In this document: positions 30,601 to 38,467 of the stretch, piece by piece
Layout of the letters: the number at the start of each line of letters is the position of its first letter
How positions within the stretch are numbered: the first letter of the stretch is position 1
Origin: Lyophyllum atratum
Lineage: Eukaryota; Basidiomycota; Agaricomycetes; Agaricales; Lyophyllaceae
Assembly: GCA_014905825.1 (NCBI GenBank)
Contig: JACGCN010000020.1
Location: forward strand, 496,001-560,000
Direction of reading: 5' to 3'
Length of the DNA: 64,000 bases
Notes under the pieces: model-generated
What the model saw: only the letters and a program-made list of their open reading frames with translations
What the model was told of the DNA's origin: nothing
The model's database searches: none
Program-made: the position numbers and the translations under genes

Positions 30601-30659
30601 CTCTCCCTCCGTTACCAGAGGACAGGGACGAAACGATGGGGGATGTCGAACATGGGTGA
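27630..30659 (+). CDS. Third ORF of element B, unknown conserved protein
   Basis: ATG at 27630 (MDANDPDNPANAQG), 1009 residues. P/Q/G-rich N-terminus with a poly-Q run, then an RS/RD-rich middle, then a globular part from about residue 500 sharing motifs with ORF3 of element A. These include NNRHERSNRLWDMLG, NRVYA, AFPRGFPMNP, TRGAGL, HHGRPGTRN and DRPLVPISGREFTI. The C-terminus is Ala/Pro/Thr-rich and ends with ETMGDVEHG. No membrane helix, zinc motif or catalytic signature is recognised. That two diverged elements both keep it open means it is selected, hence functional for the element. A second structural protein or a chromatin or RNA-binding factor are possibilities, none demonstrated. 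Confidence 0.85.
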   Translation: MDANDPDNPANAQGGFGRPNQDLTPGQGHGGGGGASNASPNLPAQVRGPMQFGTLDHQVAQGFYPQQQQQQPIPNPMGSYPYPAPMAPPGSSQYGYHYQPTQGFANPGTSNTTWGSYSTTPQQFLYATRPQDPVMMEVDDGARRPRLPTPPPAHRGYSSNTEHQSERKKGKRPERQPEATPPRDQAWTSVVDDVRRRLVAEGIDTEFLGFVEYDSAALVVTQLLDRAEEARLQAARERSRADLIAAQLKNERKRMSSSSPSREDGPSSRPIKVHQTDTARQQRAVAPIPRRDARPQSPRRRSERQRSPEPFPALPRMSSGSRSTGSSFGEAFRRFERTDDSDSYISSDPVGRDIERRDDRYPSPFEVRINRPWIESMRPEEYRRPVAPTRPLPSSSKSVKPVASSKSQKVTPANRDGGRREVTTYKVPEAAPGPPQWVLTPRPAPPPTTSVAGPSRARIIRDPLEASVHGESDDGASSGASDKVVSAKKKKGQETHRANEARHRENEEPGPIAQEMEVVVVNNRHERSNRLWDMLGPQFYWSPYDNRVYALMEAFRASSREVGDRQRYQLPASSGRLYAAFPRGFPMNPFEVQKLYDFVFKKTTNGTWRLSDEERCQAYELLAEFIRISQQIHPRLRDRAMQAAAELSHFEEREPPRVASGYQPWQHPPVVRPAGALSAKVTGRTRGAGLTPPSGSSSFNQELMAQYMLHHGRPGTRNWHHGLAMDYARRISRETVFGHTLTSILAPVSSNHRSAFVRVLASIMVRPYFYHEMVEAHNAANPDRPLVPISGREFTITRFNPPEDRNLISEDMVVRHLIENGIPVEWIHHSYAYALHWWNHTWPMDAELQATYRQVDDQRRARLDEHGTPPIILQWSGWRYATPDDCTRLNILEGIEAAEHGGIRQTGTDWLSVGEPLLFVDLPNRRDMPSDDPMEGPSHSSAPIGVVPQPPVASATATSTTVAAPSSAETPVDTMAAPSGPPPSAAAPASTLPPLPEDRDETMGDVEHG

Positions 30660-31045
30660 GGCACTTTACTCATCCGCCTTTGACCCCATGGACGCATGAC
30701 GTCAGGAGGACCAGTTCGACGATCAGACACTACTTGATCGCGAACTTGGGTATCGTCGATGGCATCGACACCTAGGCGTTTTAAACGTCTAGTTCTTCAT
30801 TGATATCCCGAGGACAGCAGTATGCTGCCCTCTCAGCTGTTTTCTCCAGCGTGAGTTTCTCAACTCACGCTTAACCATCGTCGAGGTAATATACCTCGAC
30901 TCGGGTTCGGAACTATGTGATACTCTTGCAGCGGGACGACGGGTCCCGCGCTTTATCTCTTATACCATATGTTATAAGTTCCACGAACTTATTATAATTT
31001 ATTTACAATACTATCTACTTCTATGAAGACTGTTTACGCAGTCTT
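30660..31045 (+). other. Noncoding 3' region of element B
   Basis: About 390 nt between ORF3 and the polypurine tract, with several short self-complementary phrases (AACTCACGC/GCGTGAGTT; ACTGTTTACGCAGT). Element A has a comparable 338-nt stretch at 6789-7126. No ORF. Confidence 0.6.
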
Positions 31046-31056
31046 AAGAGGGGGTA
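31046..31056 (+). other. Polypurine tract of element B
   Basis: AAGAGGGGGTA immediately before the 3' LTR. Confidence 0.8.
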
Positions 31057-31258
31057 TGTAACGGGCACGGTCAACGCCTATAGCGCTGACCGTAATGTTT
31101 GGCAATACCATGTTTGGCAACGCCTTCGGCGCTGCCTATATAAACGGTTGTGTACAATAGATGTAAACAAGCCCTTGTAAACTCGTGTATAGCAATAGTA
31201 CCCATTGGTCAAGCTTACCACGCAACGCAAGGCATCCCTCTGTAGCGCCCGCGCTACA
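31057..31258 (+). repeat. 3' LTR of element B
   Basis: 202 bp, appearing identical to 19792-19993; followed by the target duplication CGGCG at 31259-31263. Confidence 0.95.
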
Positions 31259-31263
31259 CGGCG

Positions 31264-31615
31264 TGGGGATGGGGGCGTGGATGGGGTGTCCTGGTCGTCG
31301 TCATGAGATGGTGTTGGGATGGGGCGTGGATGGGGTGTCCTGGTCGTCGTCATGAGATGGTGGAGGTTGTGGTGGCATGTATCTTGGGGAGGGCCGCTTT
31401 TCGTCAGCAAAGCGGCGGTTCTGCAGAATACAGTGGGCATACCAAGTCGGCTCCCCCCACCAGGGGTCTGCCGTCCTTCCCTCGATGGGGTGTCCTGGTC
31501 GTCGTCATGAGATGGTGGAGGTTGTGGTGGCATGTATCTTGGGGAGGGCCGCTTTTTGTCAGCGGCGGTTCTGCAGAATGCAGTGGGCATACCAAGTCGG
31601 CTCCCCCTGTCTCGG
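31264..31615 (+). repeat. GC-rich minisatellite of the carrier element
   Basis: Imperfect copies of the 40-bp unit GGATGGGGTGTCCTGGTCGT... alternate with GGGGAGGGCCGCTTTT and a block GCGGCGGTTCTGCAGAAT (31412 and 31563) followed by GGGCATACCAAGTCGGCTCC. The same units are found left of element B. Confidence 0.75.
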
Positions 31616-31889
31616 CATCCCTTTTTGAGGGGAGGAGGGCGTTGTTACGTGTTTGGAAAAGAGAATAGATCTAACTTGATCAACGAAGTTATAGTTGAGA
31701 AAAGAATCGAAAGAAAACTCACCTAGAAAGAAAATCCCTGGGCATGCGCAGGACGGCCAAGTGGTGGTAGCGGATTGAGAGATGAGAGATATGCACAGCC
31801 GCAACATCTGATCTTGGGTGATGTCATTGTTATCATCCGCTATATTCACTGATCTGGCTTTCCCGGTCTCGACACCTGAAGATTTTGAA

Positions 31890-32704
31890 GGTTTTTAAAG
31901 TTTGAGCTTGGAAATAGGACCAGCAAGCATATGCCGGCTAGCTTGCAAAAGGATATCCATTTAAAAACCACCCATTTGAAGTTATAGGTAGGACGATGGG
32001 AGAATGACCATTTTTGGGCATCAGACGGTGTACGCCTTTCCAAGTTACACCATTCCTAGTTTTTTAAAGTCTGAGCTTGGGAATAGGACCAGTAGACATA
32101 TGCCAGCCAGCTTGCCAAAGGATATCCATTTAAAAACCACCCATTTGAAGTTATAGGTAGGACGATGGGAGAATGACCATTTTTGGGCATCAGACGGTGT
32201 ACACCTTTCCAAGTTACACCATTCCTGGTTTTTTAAAGTCTGAGCTTGGGAATAGAACCAGTAGGCATATGCCAGCCAGCTTGCCAAAGGATATTCATTT
32301 AAAAACCGCCCATTTGAAGTTATAGGTAGGACGATGGGAGAATGACCATTTTTGGGCATCAGACGGTGTACACCTTTCCAAGTTACACCATTCCTAGTTT
32401 TTTAAAGTCTGAGCTTGGGAATAGAACCAGTAGGCATATGCCAGCCAGCTTGCGAAAGGATATTCATTTAAAAACCACCCATTTGAAGTTATAGGTAGGA
32501 CGATGGGAGAATGACCATTTTTGGGCATCAGACGGTGTACACCTTTCCAAGTTACACCATTCCTAGTTTTTTAAAGTCTGAGCTTGGGAATAGAACCAGT
32601 AGGCATATGCCAGCCAGCTTGCCAAAGGATATTCATTTAAAAACCACCCATTTGAAGTTATAGGTAGGACGATGGGAGAATGACCATTTTTGGGCATCAG
32701 ACGC
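31890..32704 (+). repeat. 169-bp tandem array, about 4.8 copies
   Basis: The phrase CTGAGCTTGGGAATAG (TTTGAGCTTGGAAATAG in the first unit) recurs at 31901, 32071, 32240, 32409 and 32578, a period of 169-170 bp. Units differ by only a few bases and the last is cut after GGGCATCAGACG. It lies downstream of the alpha-kinase gene. The ORFs across it are repeats of the same translated unit and are not taken as genes. Confidence 0.92.
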
Positions 32705-32998
32705 AGTATCTCAAACTAGGAGACTAGGTAATTGATGATTGACATTAAAGCATTTGAATGTATTGTATCTAGACTGTGTTGTAGTAACAATGTGAGGTAG
32801 CTATTGGATTAGGGTTGGAGGTGGCTAGTAGATTAGGGTTTGGGACGATGGTATGAGGAGATGAAGGTAAATAAAGGAATGTTGGCCCATTCAAAAACTG
32901 AGGGGAATTGATGTAAGGTTGGATTTAGGGCTGGACGCAGAAGGAAGAACCGAAGGGTAAGGTTGGATTTAGGGAAGAACCGAAGGGTAAGGTTGGAT

Positions 32999-35519
32999 TT
33001 AGGGCTGGGCTGGACGCAGCACCGAGCCTTGTGATTCCCAGAGGTCGTAGTCAGTCGGAACCTCAAACCATTCACAGAAATAATTGCATCTGTGGTTGGG
33101 CTCAAGATTTGTATGGCCGGAGGGATGGTTGCCATCAGCGAAAATAACACCAAGGGCACTGGGGAGATAGGGCGTCAAGTTCCATGCAAATTTTCAGATT
33201 TTTAACAGGTACCCACCTGTCGGTTATGATCTGAGGATCACTAAGCAAAGAGTTTCCCCCTATATAAAGGTATTAGATGAGTGGTAGCTGGCACTGATAT
33301 TCCGAGCATATACCTTGGTAGTCAGATACAAACACCAGCTTCCTTGTCTTGAAGTACTGCACATGTTGACTGAAGGCGAGAAAGAGTGCGCGCTCCTGGT
33401 CTTCCTTGTCTGATAATGGAAGTGGGACTGGTGACACGTTGTTCATATACTTCCTGAAAGCCCCTTCCCTTTCGCCACCAATGACTTCTTCAAGAAGGAA
33501 TACTTGACTCTCCTTAGCGCTGTCTGCATGCTCAACAGCTAGAGCGGCGTCGACGAATCTGAGCTGAGGAATATAGAAAGGTGGGGGTTTCCCTTTCGCC
33601 TGGATGCCCTTTTCGACAAAGGCATAAACAAGGTCAAGCAGCACGCGCGCCCAAGCAAGGCATGCAATCTCCATCGTTAGATTCTGGGCTTGTGTTCGTC
33701 CATCGTGTGGAATGTTCTGGGTTACCTGTATCTCTTTGCCCTTGCTTCGAACGGAGCCAGATTTCTCATAGTACGTCTGCTTTGCACAAACATCTCTGCT
33801 TTGACCAAAAAGGGGGCGGCTGGCTGTCCCAAATGACGATAGCTTGAAACCGCCTTTCTTCTGCTTCTTAGATGAAAGCTCCAGCTGCAACGTGGCTTCG
33901 CCCGGTGGTCCAAGGTATGCTTTATGGTTAACCAGGTTCTTCCCAGAGCACATCTCGAGCAGCTGGCTCAGCGTGTGATGTTCGACGGGATATATGGTAA
34001 CATGAATTGCCTTTAGGTCGACTAGGAGTGCGCTTTAGTATGTTGTAAGCAATTTCTTTGGATTAAAGACATACATAATGATTGAACGTCCTTAGCTGTG
34101 GGCAGCTGCTGTGAACGGAGTGCATCCCCAAGTCTTCTTGTGGTCGGTGACAAGTCATAACTAGGACCAGCTTTGGGACGCTTCGAACTTCGCCCTGGAG
34201 TCTGTGGTGTATCCGAGACCAGGTTCGTCCTCATGTCTACGAGAACACCAGATATGCGGTGGGTTTGCTCTGGTTCTGGTGACGGTGACCTGTAGCGTTT
34301 TTTGCCCTGTTTCTTGCCCTGAGTTCGGGTCGGTGTCATCACCTCCTGTCGCTCTGACTGCTATATTATACAGTCAATACAGCTGTAGATATGAAGACGA
34401 AGATTCACGAACCTTTGCAACCTGAGCATGCAACCGCTCCTCCTCCCTCTGCTCGCTCCAGGTCAAATACTGATTGTAAATGGGATTCGGGACATGGAAG
34501 TTGATGATGCATCGACCCTCTTTGAATACTTGACCACCCTTGGCAGTCTTGAAGAATGGCTTCGAGATCACATCACGATCTGGAGTATTTGATTTAATCC
34601 TTGCTCCATCTTTATCTCGCATGACAAAGTCATGGATACTGATGTGAAACCCCTCCGTGTATTCTTGCCAAGAAGGTAAGATCTCATCATATAAAATCTT
34701 CTTGAGCTCCGTCGCCCCGATATGAACAGGAATGTTATTGACGGCCTCGACAATGTCCTATCACATATTGAGTCCAGGCACTTAGTCTGGAGATTTGAAA
34801 ACGTACCCCGACTAATAAAAACTTGACTCCCCCAATGGGCTTGCGAACAGCCCGGACTTCGACGGTTACAACATTGCCGCCATTGGTGGAGAATGCCTTC
34901 TGGGCCAGTGATTGTGTGGCATACGCCTTTTGCGCCAGTGATTGTCGTGTCGCATGGTACACAGCATGATTGCCAGTATACCCGGAACCCCCCTGTGGTC
35001 CAGAATGAGAACTTGCTGATATCTGGCCCATACTGAATTGGGGAACAAAACCAGGTAGCTGCACTGAGGGCCCAGCTGGGGCTGCCATGCGCATCGGACC
35101 ATTTGACGTCCCGATGACATAGCCTGCCTGAAACGATGGCACATATGCAGTGGGGCCTACTGCTTGGACCACATTTGTTACTTCTATACCCGGCCCTGAG
35201 CAATCCATGTCAAGAAACATATGAGGGCAGACTCACGACCTCTTTGCGCACTCGAAATTTGTCTATGAATTTCCTTCTGATGATCCGCTCTGGGTAAAGC
35301 CATAGACGTCCTGCGTACTGTCGTCTTCTTCTGCATGTAGTACTGATAGCACCCCAAGCAGAGCATCCTGCCAGGCTCATTGGGGTTGTTGCTGTGAAGG
35401 AAGTGCAACTTTGTGCCTGCCGGAAATGTCGCCGTGCATGACTCGCGCGCACAGTGTACCACAGCAGTGTTGTCAACGCCAGTAAAGTCAGCAGCATACT
35501 GGGTGGTCTCTTCAGACAT
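32999..35519 (-). CDS. Alpha-type protein kinase carried by the TIR element
   Basis: Exons 35519..35237, 35195..34807, 34757..34413, 34357..34075, 34021..33314, 33259..33217 and 33158..32999 give 736 residues. The N-terminus has a CxxxxC...CLGC pattern that may bind zinc (about residues 23-58, then QKKTTVRR). A low-complexity region follows with a tandem QSLAQKAYAT/QSLAQKAFST repeat. The C-terminal third matches the MHCK/eEF2K-type alpha-kinase fold: RFVDAALAVEHAD, VFLLEEVI, FSQHVQYFKTRKLVFVSDYQG (the DLQG-like metal site), SLLSDPQIITD, and the zinc-holding end NHRCNYFC. The glycine-rich segment reads FADGN where FGEGN-like is usual, so activity is uncertain. Such kinases phosphorylate Ser/Thr in helical substrates. 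The target here is unknown, and a role in the element's life cycle is inference from location. Confidence 0.85.
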
Positions 35520-35641
35520 GACCAAAGAACAAATGGTGACGGAGGAGGCGCGTGAGTTGGCAAGCAGCGGAGGTTTAGAACATGGCAAAAAGAGTCAAAT
35601 TTGCAATCGAGAATGTGACAAGTGTGATATTAAGAAATTGG

Positions 35642-37405
35642 CTAATCACTGAAGTCCGCATATTCTCGGAGGTCGATGTTGCTCTCGTCCTCACTCCCAT
35701 CGTCAAGTCCTGCAGGTAAAACAGGATCATCTAAGCCACCCATGTATACATAACCATATGGCCCCACGACGTTATCACCGTGTCGCAGCTCCCGGAGGCC
35801 AGCCATGACAGGCACATCATGCTCCTCACCTTGATCTGCCATAAGCAGGGCAGCTGTGAAGGCAGGATCATGAGGAAGTGCAAGAAATGCCTCCAACAAA
35901 TCTGAATACACGGCCCAGAATGTGAGAGATGATACTGCAGGACTTCCAATAGACACATATAAGGCCGAGGCTTGTTCACCAAAAGTTGGTGGTACGAGCT
36001 GGAAAACAGGGTCATCAGGGGGAGCCCACTCCTTTTCCACCTCGTCAAAGAGTTCTGGAGATATCACAACCTTGAGAAACTGCATTCAGGAGATGTGTGG
36101 TGTAGAACTTGGCATGAAACCTACCATGAAGTTTTTGGACCCATTGAACTGGTGAGGCTTTGCATGAATCAAATCAGGAATTCCATGTGGCAAAATTTTG
36201 TGCTTGTCGGCGCGGCGAGGACTGGAGTTGTACCGCGAGGTCCAAAGGTCAAGCTCTGCCTGCAGCCAAGGGATGGCTAGCCATCGAAACACAAGCCTGA
36301 TAAGCCAAAATCAGCGACACATAATATCTAAAATGATATCCGTACTTTTCAATTGGGTCATTAGGGTCATACCATCCATTATTCAAGCCTTCATCCAGGA
36401 TGTTCTCAAAGCCAGGCGTCCACTGGTGCCGAAGCTGTGACCAAAGTGCCTCGGGCTTGATATTTTTCTTGTCAATACACCATCGATGCTGCAACGTATC
36501 GCTCAGGCTGGGGTCTAAACGGTGGCGAAGTGAGGTGTGCATGTTTGCCACACCGTTGTTCTCCTTTCCACGATCACTTTGAGTGATGAGGGGAATGCCT
36601 GGCGCAAAAGGGTAATGATGAAACTGAAGAGCTATTCAGCAAGAGACCCACCGCCAACCTTACGTCCTGCAGAAATGTAGTAGCCATTGATAAGATGTGT
36701 GTTCCGGTTACACCACCAGATTTTCAGCCAAGCCACCCGACCAGGATAAGGATCTATCGAACAATGCATCCACAATCCAAACCTCTGCCATTTATCGTGT
36801 TGATCAATGGCCCATATATCCATGACACCAGCGGCCCAAAACCGTTTCCGCCGGAATTTCTGAGACTTGCGCGCAGCTACAGCATCTGGCTCCGTCTCCT
36901 TAAAGAAGTCTAACAGCTGCTGCCTGTGTAACGGGTTAATGAAGATCGGTTCATGTGCATATCCTACTCACTCGGGAACCTTCAATTCATAATCTTGACG
37001 TAGTAGAGTTACCATCCCGCGAGCTCCCATTGTGGGAAATCGTGTCCGTATTTCGTCTACAAGCGGCTTGATATCCTCAAAAGATGTGGTCTGTTGGCGA
37101 GCACCCTTAAGTCCCAACTTTGTGCGAAGTCGTCTCAGCGATGTTATACTAAAAGTAGTGGTTCAGCCCAGGTGGCCATGCCAGCTGTCAGCGTCACTCA
37201 CCTGAAACCGTACTGTGCCTTGTCAAAGTGATCAAGTACATGCTCGACAATCTTTTTCTCTGACAAACCAAGGCGCCAATAGTACCGAACCCACTTATGA
37301 AGTTCTTCCTCTGGCGCTGCTACACATTCAGAACTATTAGTACCAGGTATTCATAGCAATAGTGCACAACATACGAATTGGCTTGTGTTGATTAGGCTTA
37401 GGCAT
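35642..37405 (-). CDS. Integrase-core (DDE) transposase-like protein of the TIR element
   Basis: Exons 37405..37375, 37319..37202, 37148..36972, 36923..36652, 36598..36346, 36296..36125 and 36079..35642 give 486 residues. The N-terminal region (EELHKWVRYYWRLGL, ITSLRRLRTKLGL) looks like paired HTH-type DNA-binding segments. The middle fits the fungal 'integrase core' proteins common in agaricomycetes: MDIWAIDQHDKWQRFG (first Asp), RVAWLKIWWCNRN, PLITQSDRGKENNG (second Asp and following Glu), MHTSLRHRLDPSL, WTPGFENILDEG, FRWLAIPWLQAELD. The acidic C-terminus ends DLREYADFSD. It starts about 370 bp inside the right inverted repeat and is the best candidate for the protein that mobilises the element. 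Acceptor AGs three bases apart at 37320/37317 leave one residue uncertain. Confidence 0.85.
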
Positions 37406-37773
37406 GGGTCCCCTTTGTCGAAGACCAAGAACCCTACCACTGACTAATCAACAAGATATAGTAAATGGCCACGCGGTGGGGGTGCACCCAGCAGCGTGTA
37501 TGATGGACAATTTCCATGATGAAATTATGCTGCACACATGCCTTCAATAAGGCACTAGTAACATACATGTGTTGGCGTTCTCTGAATCTATTTCTGAATT
37601 CTGAAATACAGCAGATGCTCCGAGATGAAAAGACCAGCCCGCTCTAAGATAAACAGATTGATACAACTGTAAGTAAAGTACTCAACCCGGCTTCAGAAAC
37701 TTGCAGAGATTGTCACTGGTGTTGTGCAGAATACTTGGCGGTGGGTGGGAGGAGACAGAAATACGGTGAGGAG

Positions 37774-37886
37774 AGATTAGATTGATACATCCGGGGTCCT
37801 GAGTCGTGGATTTGTTTGGTTGATGGCGGAGCTCAAATTACGGCTTTGACCGTCGGTTAGGGAGCTGGTCAGTCCCTGTTGCCATA
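37774..37886 (-). repeat. Right terminal inverted repeat (113 bp)
   Basis: Reverse complement of 5487-5599, about 109 of 113 identical and gap-free; the outer end is immediately followed by CAAGAT. Confidence 0.88.
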
Positions 37887-37892
37887 CAAGAT
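37887..37892. repeat. Target site duplication CAAGAT, right copy
   Basis: Direct copy of 5481-5486 abutting the right inverted repeat. Confidence 0.8.
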
Positions 37893-37983
37893 ATTGCCGA
37901 CTCTGATTTCCTTTTGCCTCTCCAAAAGAAATTTCCGACAGGCATCTTTATTTGGGTGTGTCAAGGACTGGTGAAAGACTGTA
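37893..37983. mobile_element. Right arm of the older outer element
   Basis: Ends GGTGAAAGACTGTA at 37970-37983, inverse of 4880-4893, preceded by TGTGTCAAGGAC. Forms the outer pair of the nest with 4880-5486. Confidence 0.5.
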
Positions 37984-38467
37984 CATCGCCCGCTTGAAGT
38001 CGTCAATTGAACCAATCTGAAGTTCGCCTTGATAGAATAGTTGTCCGCTCTTCATTGCGCCCACCAATTGCAGTCTCATATCATACAGGCGCAGTGCAAT
38101 ATGCTCGAAAAGTCAAGTCCCTGCCAGAATCTTTTCTAGAAATCTTACACGCTTTCACTCATAGTGATGATTATGCATTTCGCAGTAGTCATCAAATTAT
38201 ACACCTCGAGCGGTGAAAGTGTGGCGCAGATTCGAAGTCTCTAATTTGCCTTCGGCTTCAATTTCTCTTAAAGCTGCGGCACCTTTACCCACCTTACTAT
38301 GATGATATGATGTTTATCGCAAGTAGAGAAGAATCCGCATTCGAACAGCGAAGGCGGTTGTTTGCGCTTGTTGTCCAACGTCCAGCTGTACAGTACCACT
38401 TCAGCCACAGGCCTCCTTACTCAGTATAGTCAAGATTCCGCAGGCCGTCCTCAAAAATCCGCTCAAC
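37984..38467 (+). promoter_or_regulatory. Upstream region of the eL28 gene
   Basis: No ORF with coding sense. Only about 580 bp separate the eL28 start codon from the 32.4-kb element, so the ribosomal-protein promoter must lie in this short piece or partly within the outer element. No named site is identified. Confidence 0.4.

Larger units (their letters stand above)
19792..31258 (+). mobile_element. LTR retrotransposon B (Ty3/gypsy chromovirus), complete
   Basis: 202-bp LTRs that look identical (19792-19993, 31057-31258) are flanked by the direct duplication CGGCG (19787-19791 and 31259-31263). The order is LTR, 128-nt leader, gag-protease, UGA, pol with chromodomain, third ORF, 397-nt noncoding region, polypurine tract, LTR. 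All ORFs are open. It shares with element A the ORF plan and LTR blocks such as TTTGGCAACGCCTTC and GTCAAGCTTAC, but is a distinct family. It inserted in a minisatellite of the carrier element. Confidence 0.95.
5487..37886. mobile_element. 32.4-kb TIR element with integrase, alpha-kinase and an unknown gene
   Basis: Bounded by 113-bp terminal inverted repeats (about 109 of 113 identical) that start TATGGCAACAGGGACTG, and by the 6-bp direct duplication CAAGAT. Its own genes are an unknown protein gene (5721-18950, split), an alpha-kinase gene (32999-35519, minus) and an integrase-like gene (35642-37405, minus), plus repeat arrays in the middle. Two LTR retrotransposons (A, 6584-17570; B, 19792-31258) account for about 22.5 kb; without them and their duplications the element is about 9.9 kb. 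The integrase is the likely mobility protein, because it is the only gene with a DDE-like domain and sits beside the right terminus. I do not recognise a named superfamily with this gene set. Confidence 0.8.

Noticed and set aside
31735..31855. Possible exon on the minus strand ending in a GTGAGT donor
   Set aside because: Only one short exon-like stretch, with no partner exon or start that fits; it borders the 169-bp array.
31890..32704. CRISPR-like array
   Set aside because: Units are head-to-tail copies of 169 bp with no unique spacers, in eukaryotic DNA.
35519..35588. Upstream extension of the alpha-kinase start (MPCSKPP...)
   Set aside because: It begins with TTG, not ATG, and the family-like sequence starts after the ATG at 35519.
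4880..37983. Outer 14-bp inverted ends as the true termini of the integrase element
   Set aside because: The inner 113-bp repeats have a perfect 6-bp target duplication directly outside them; the outer pair has at most a TA and very unequal arms.
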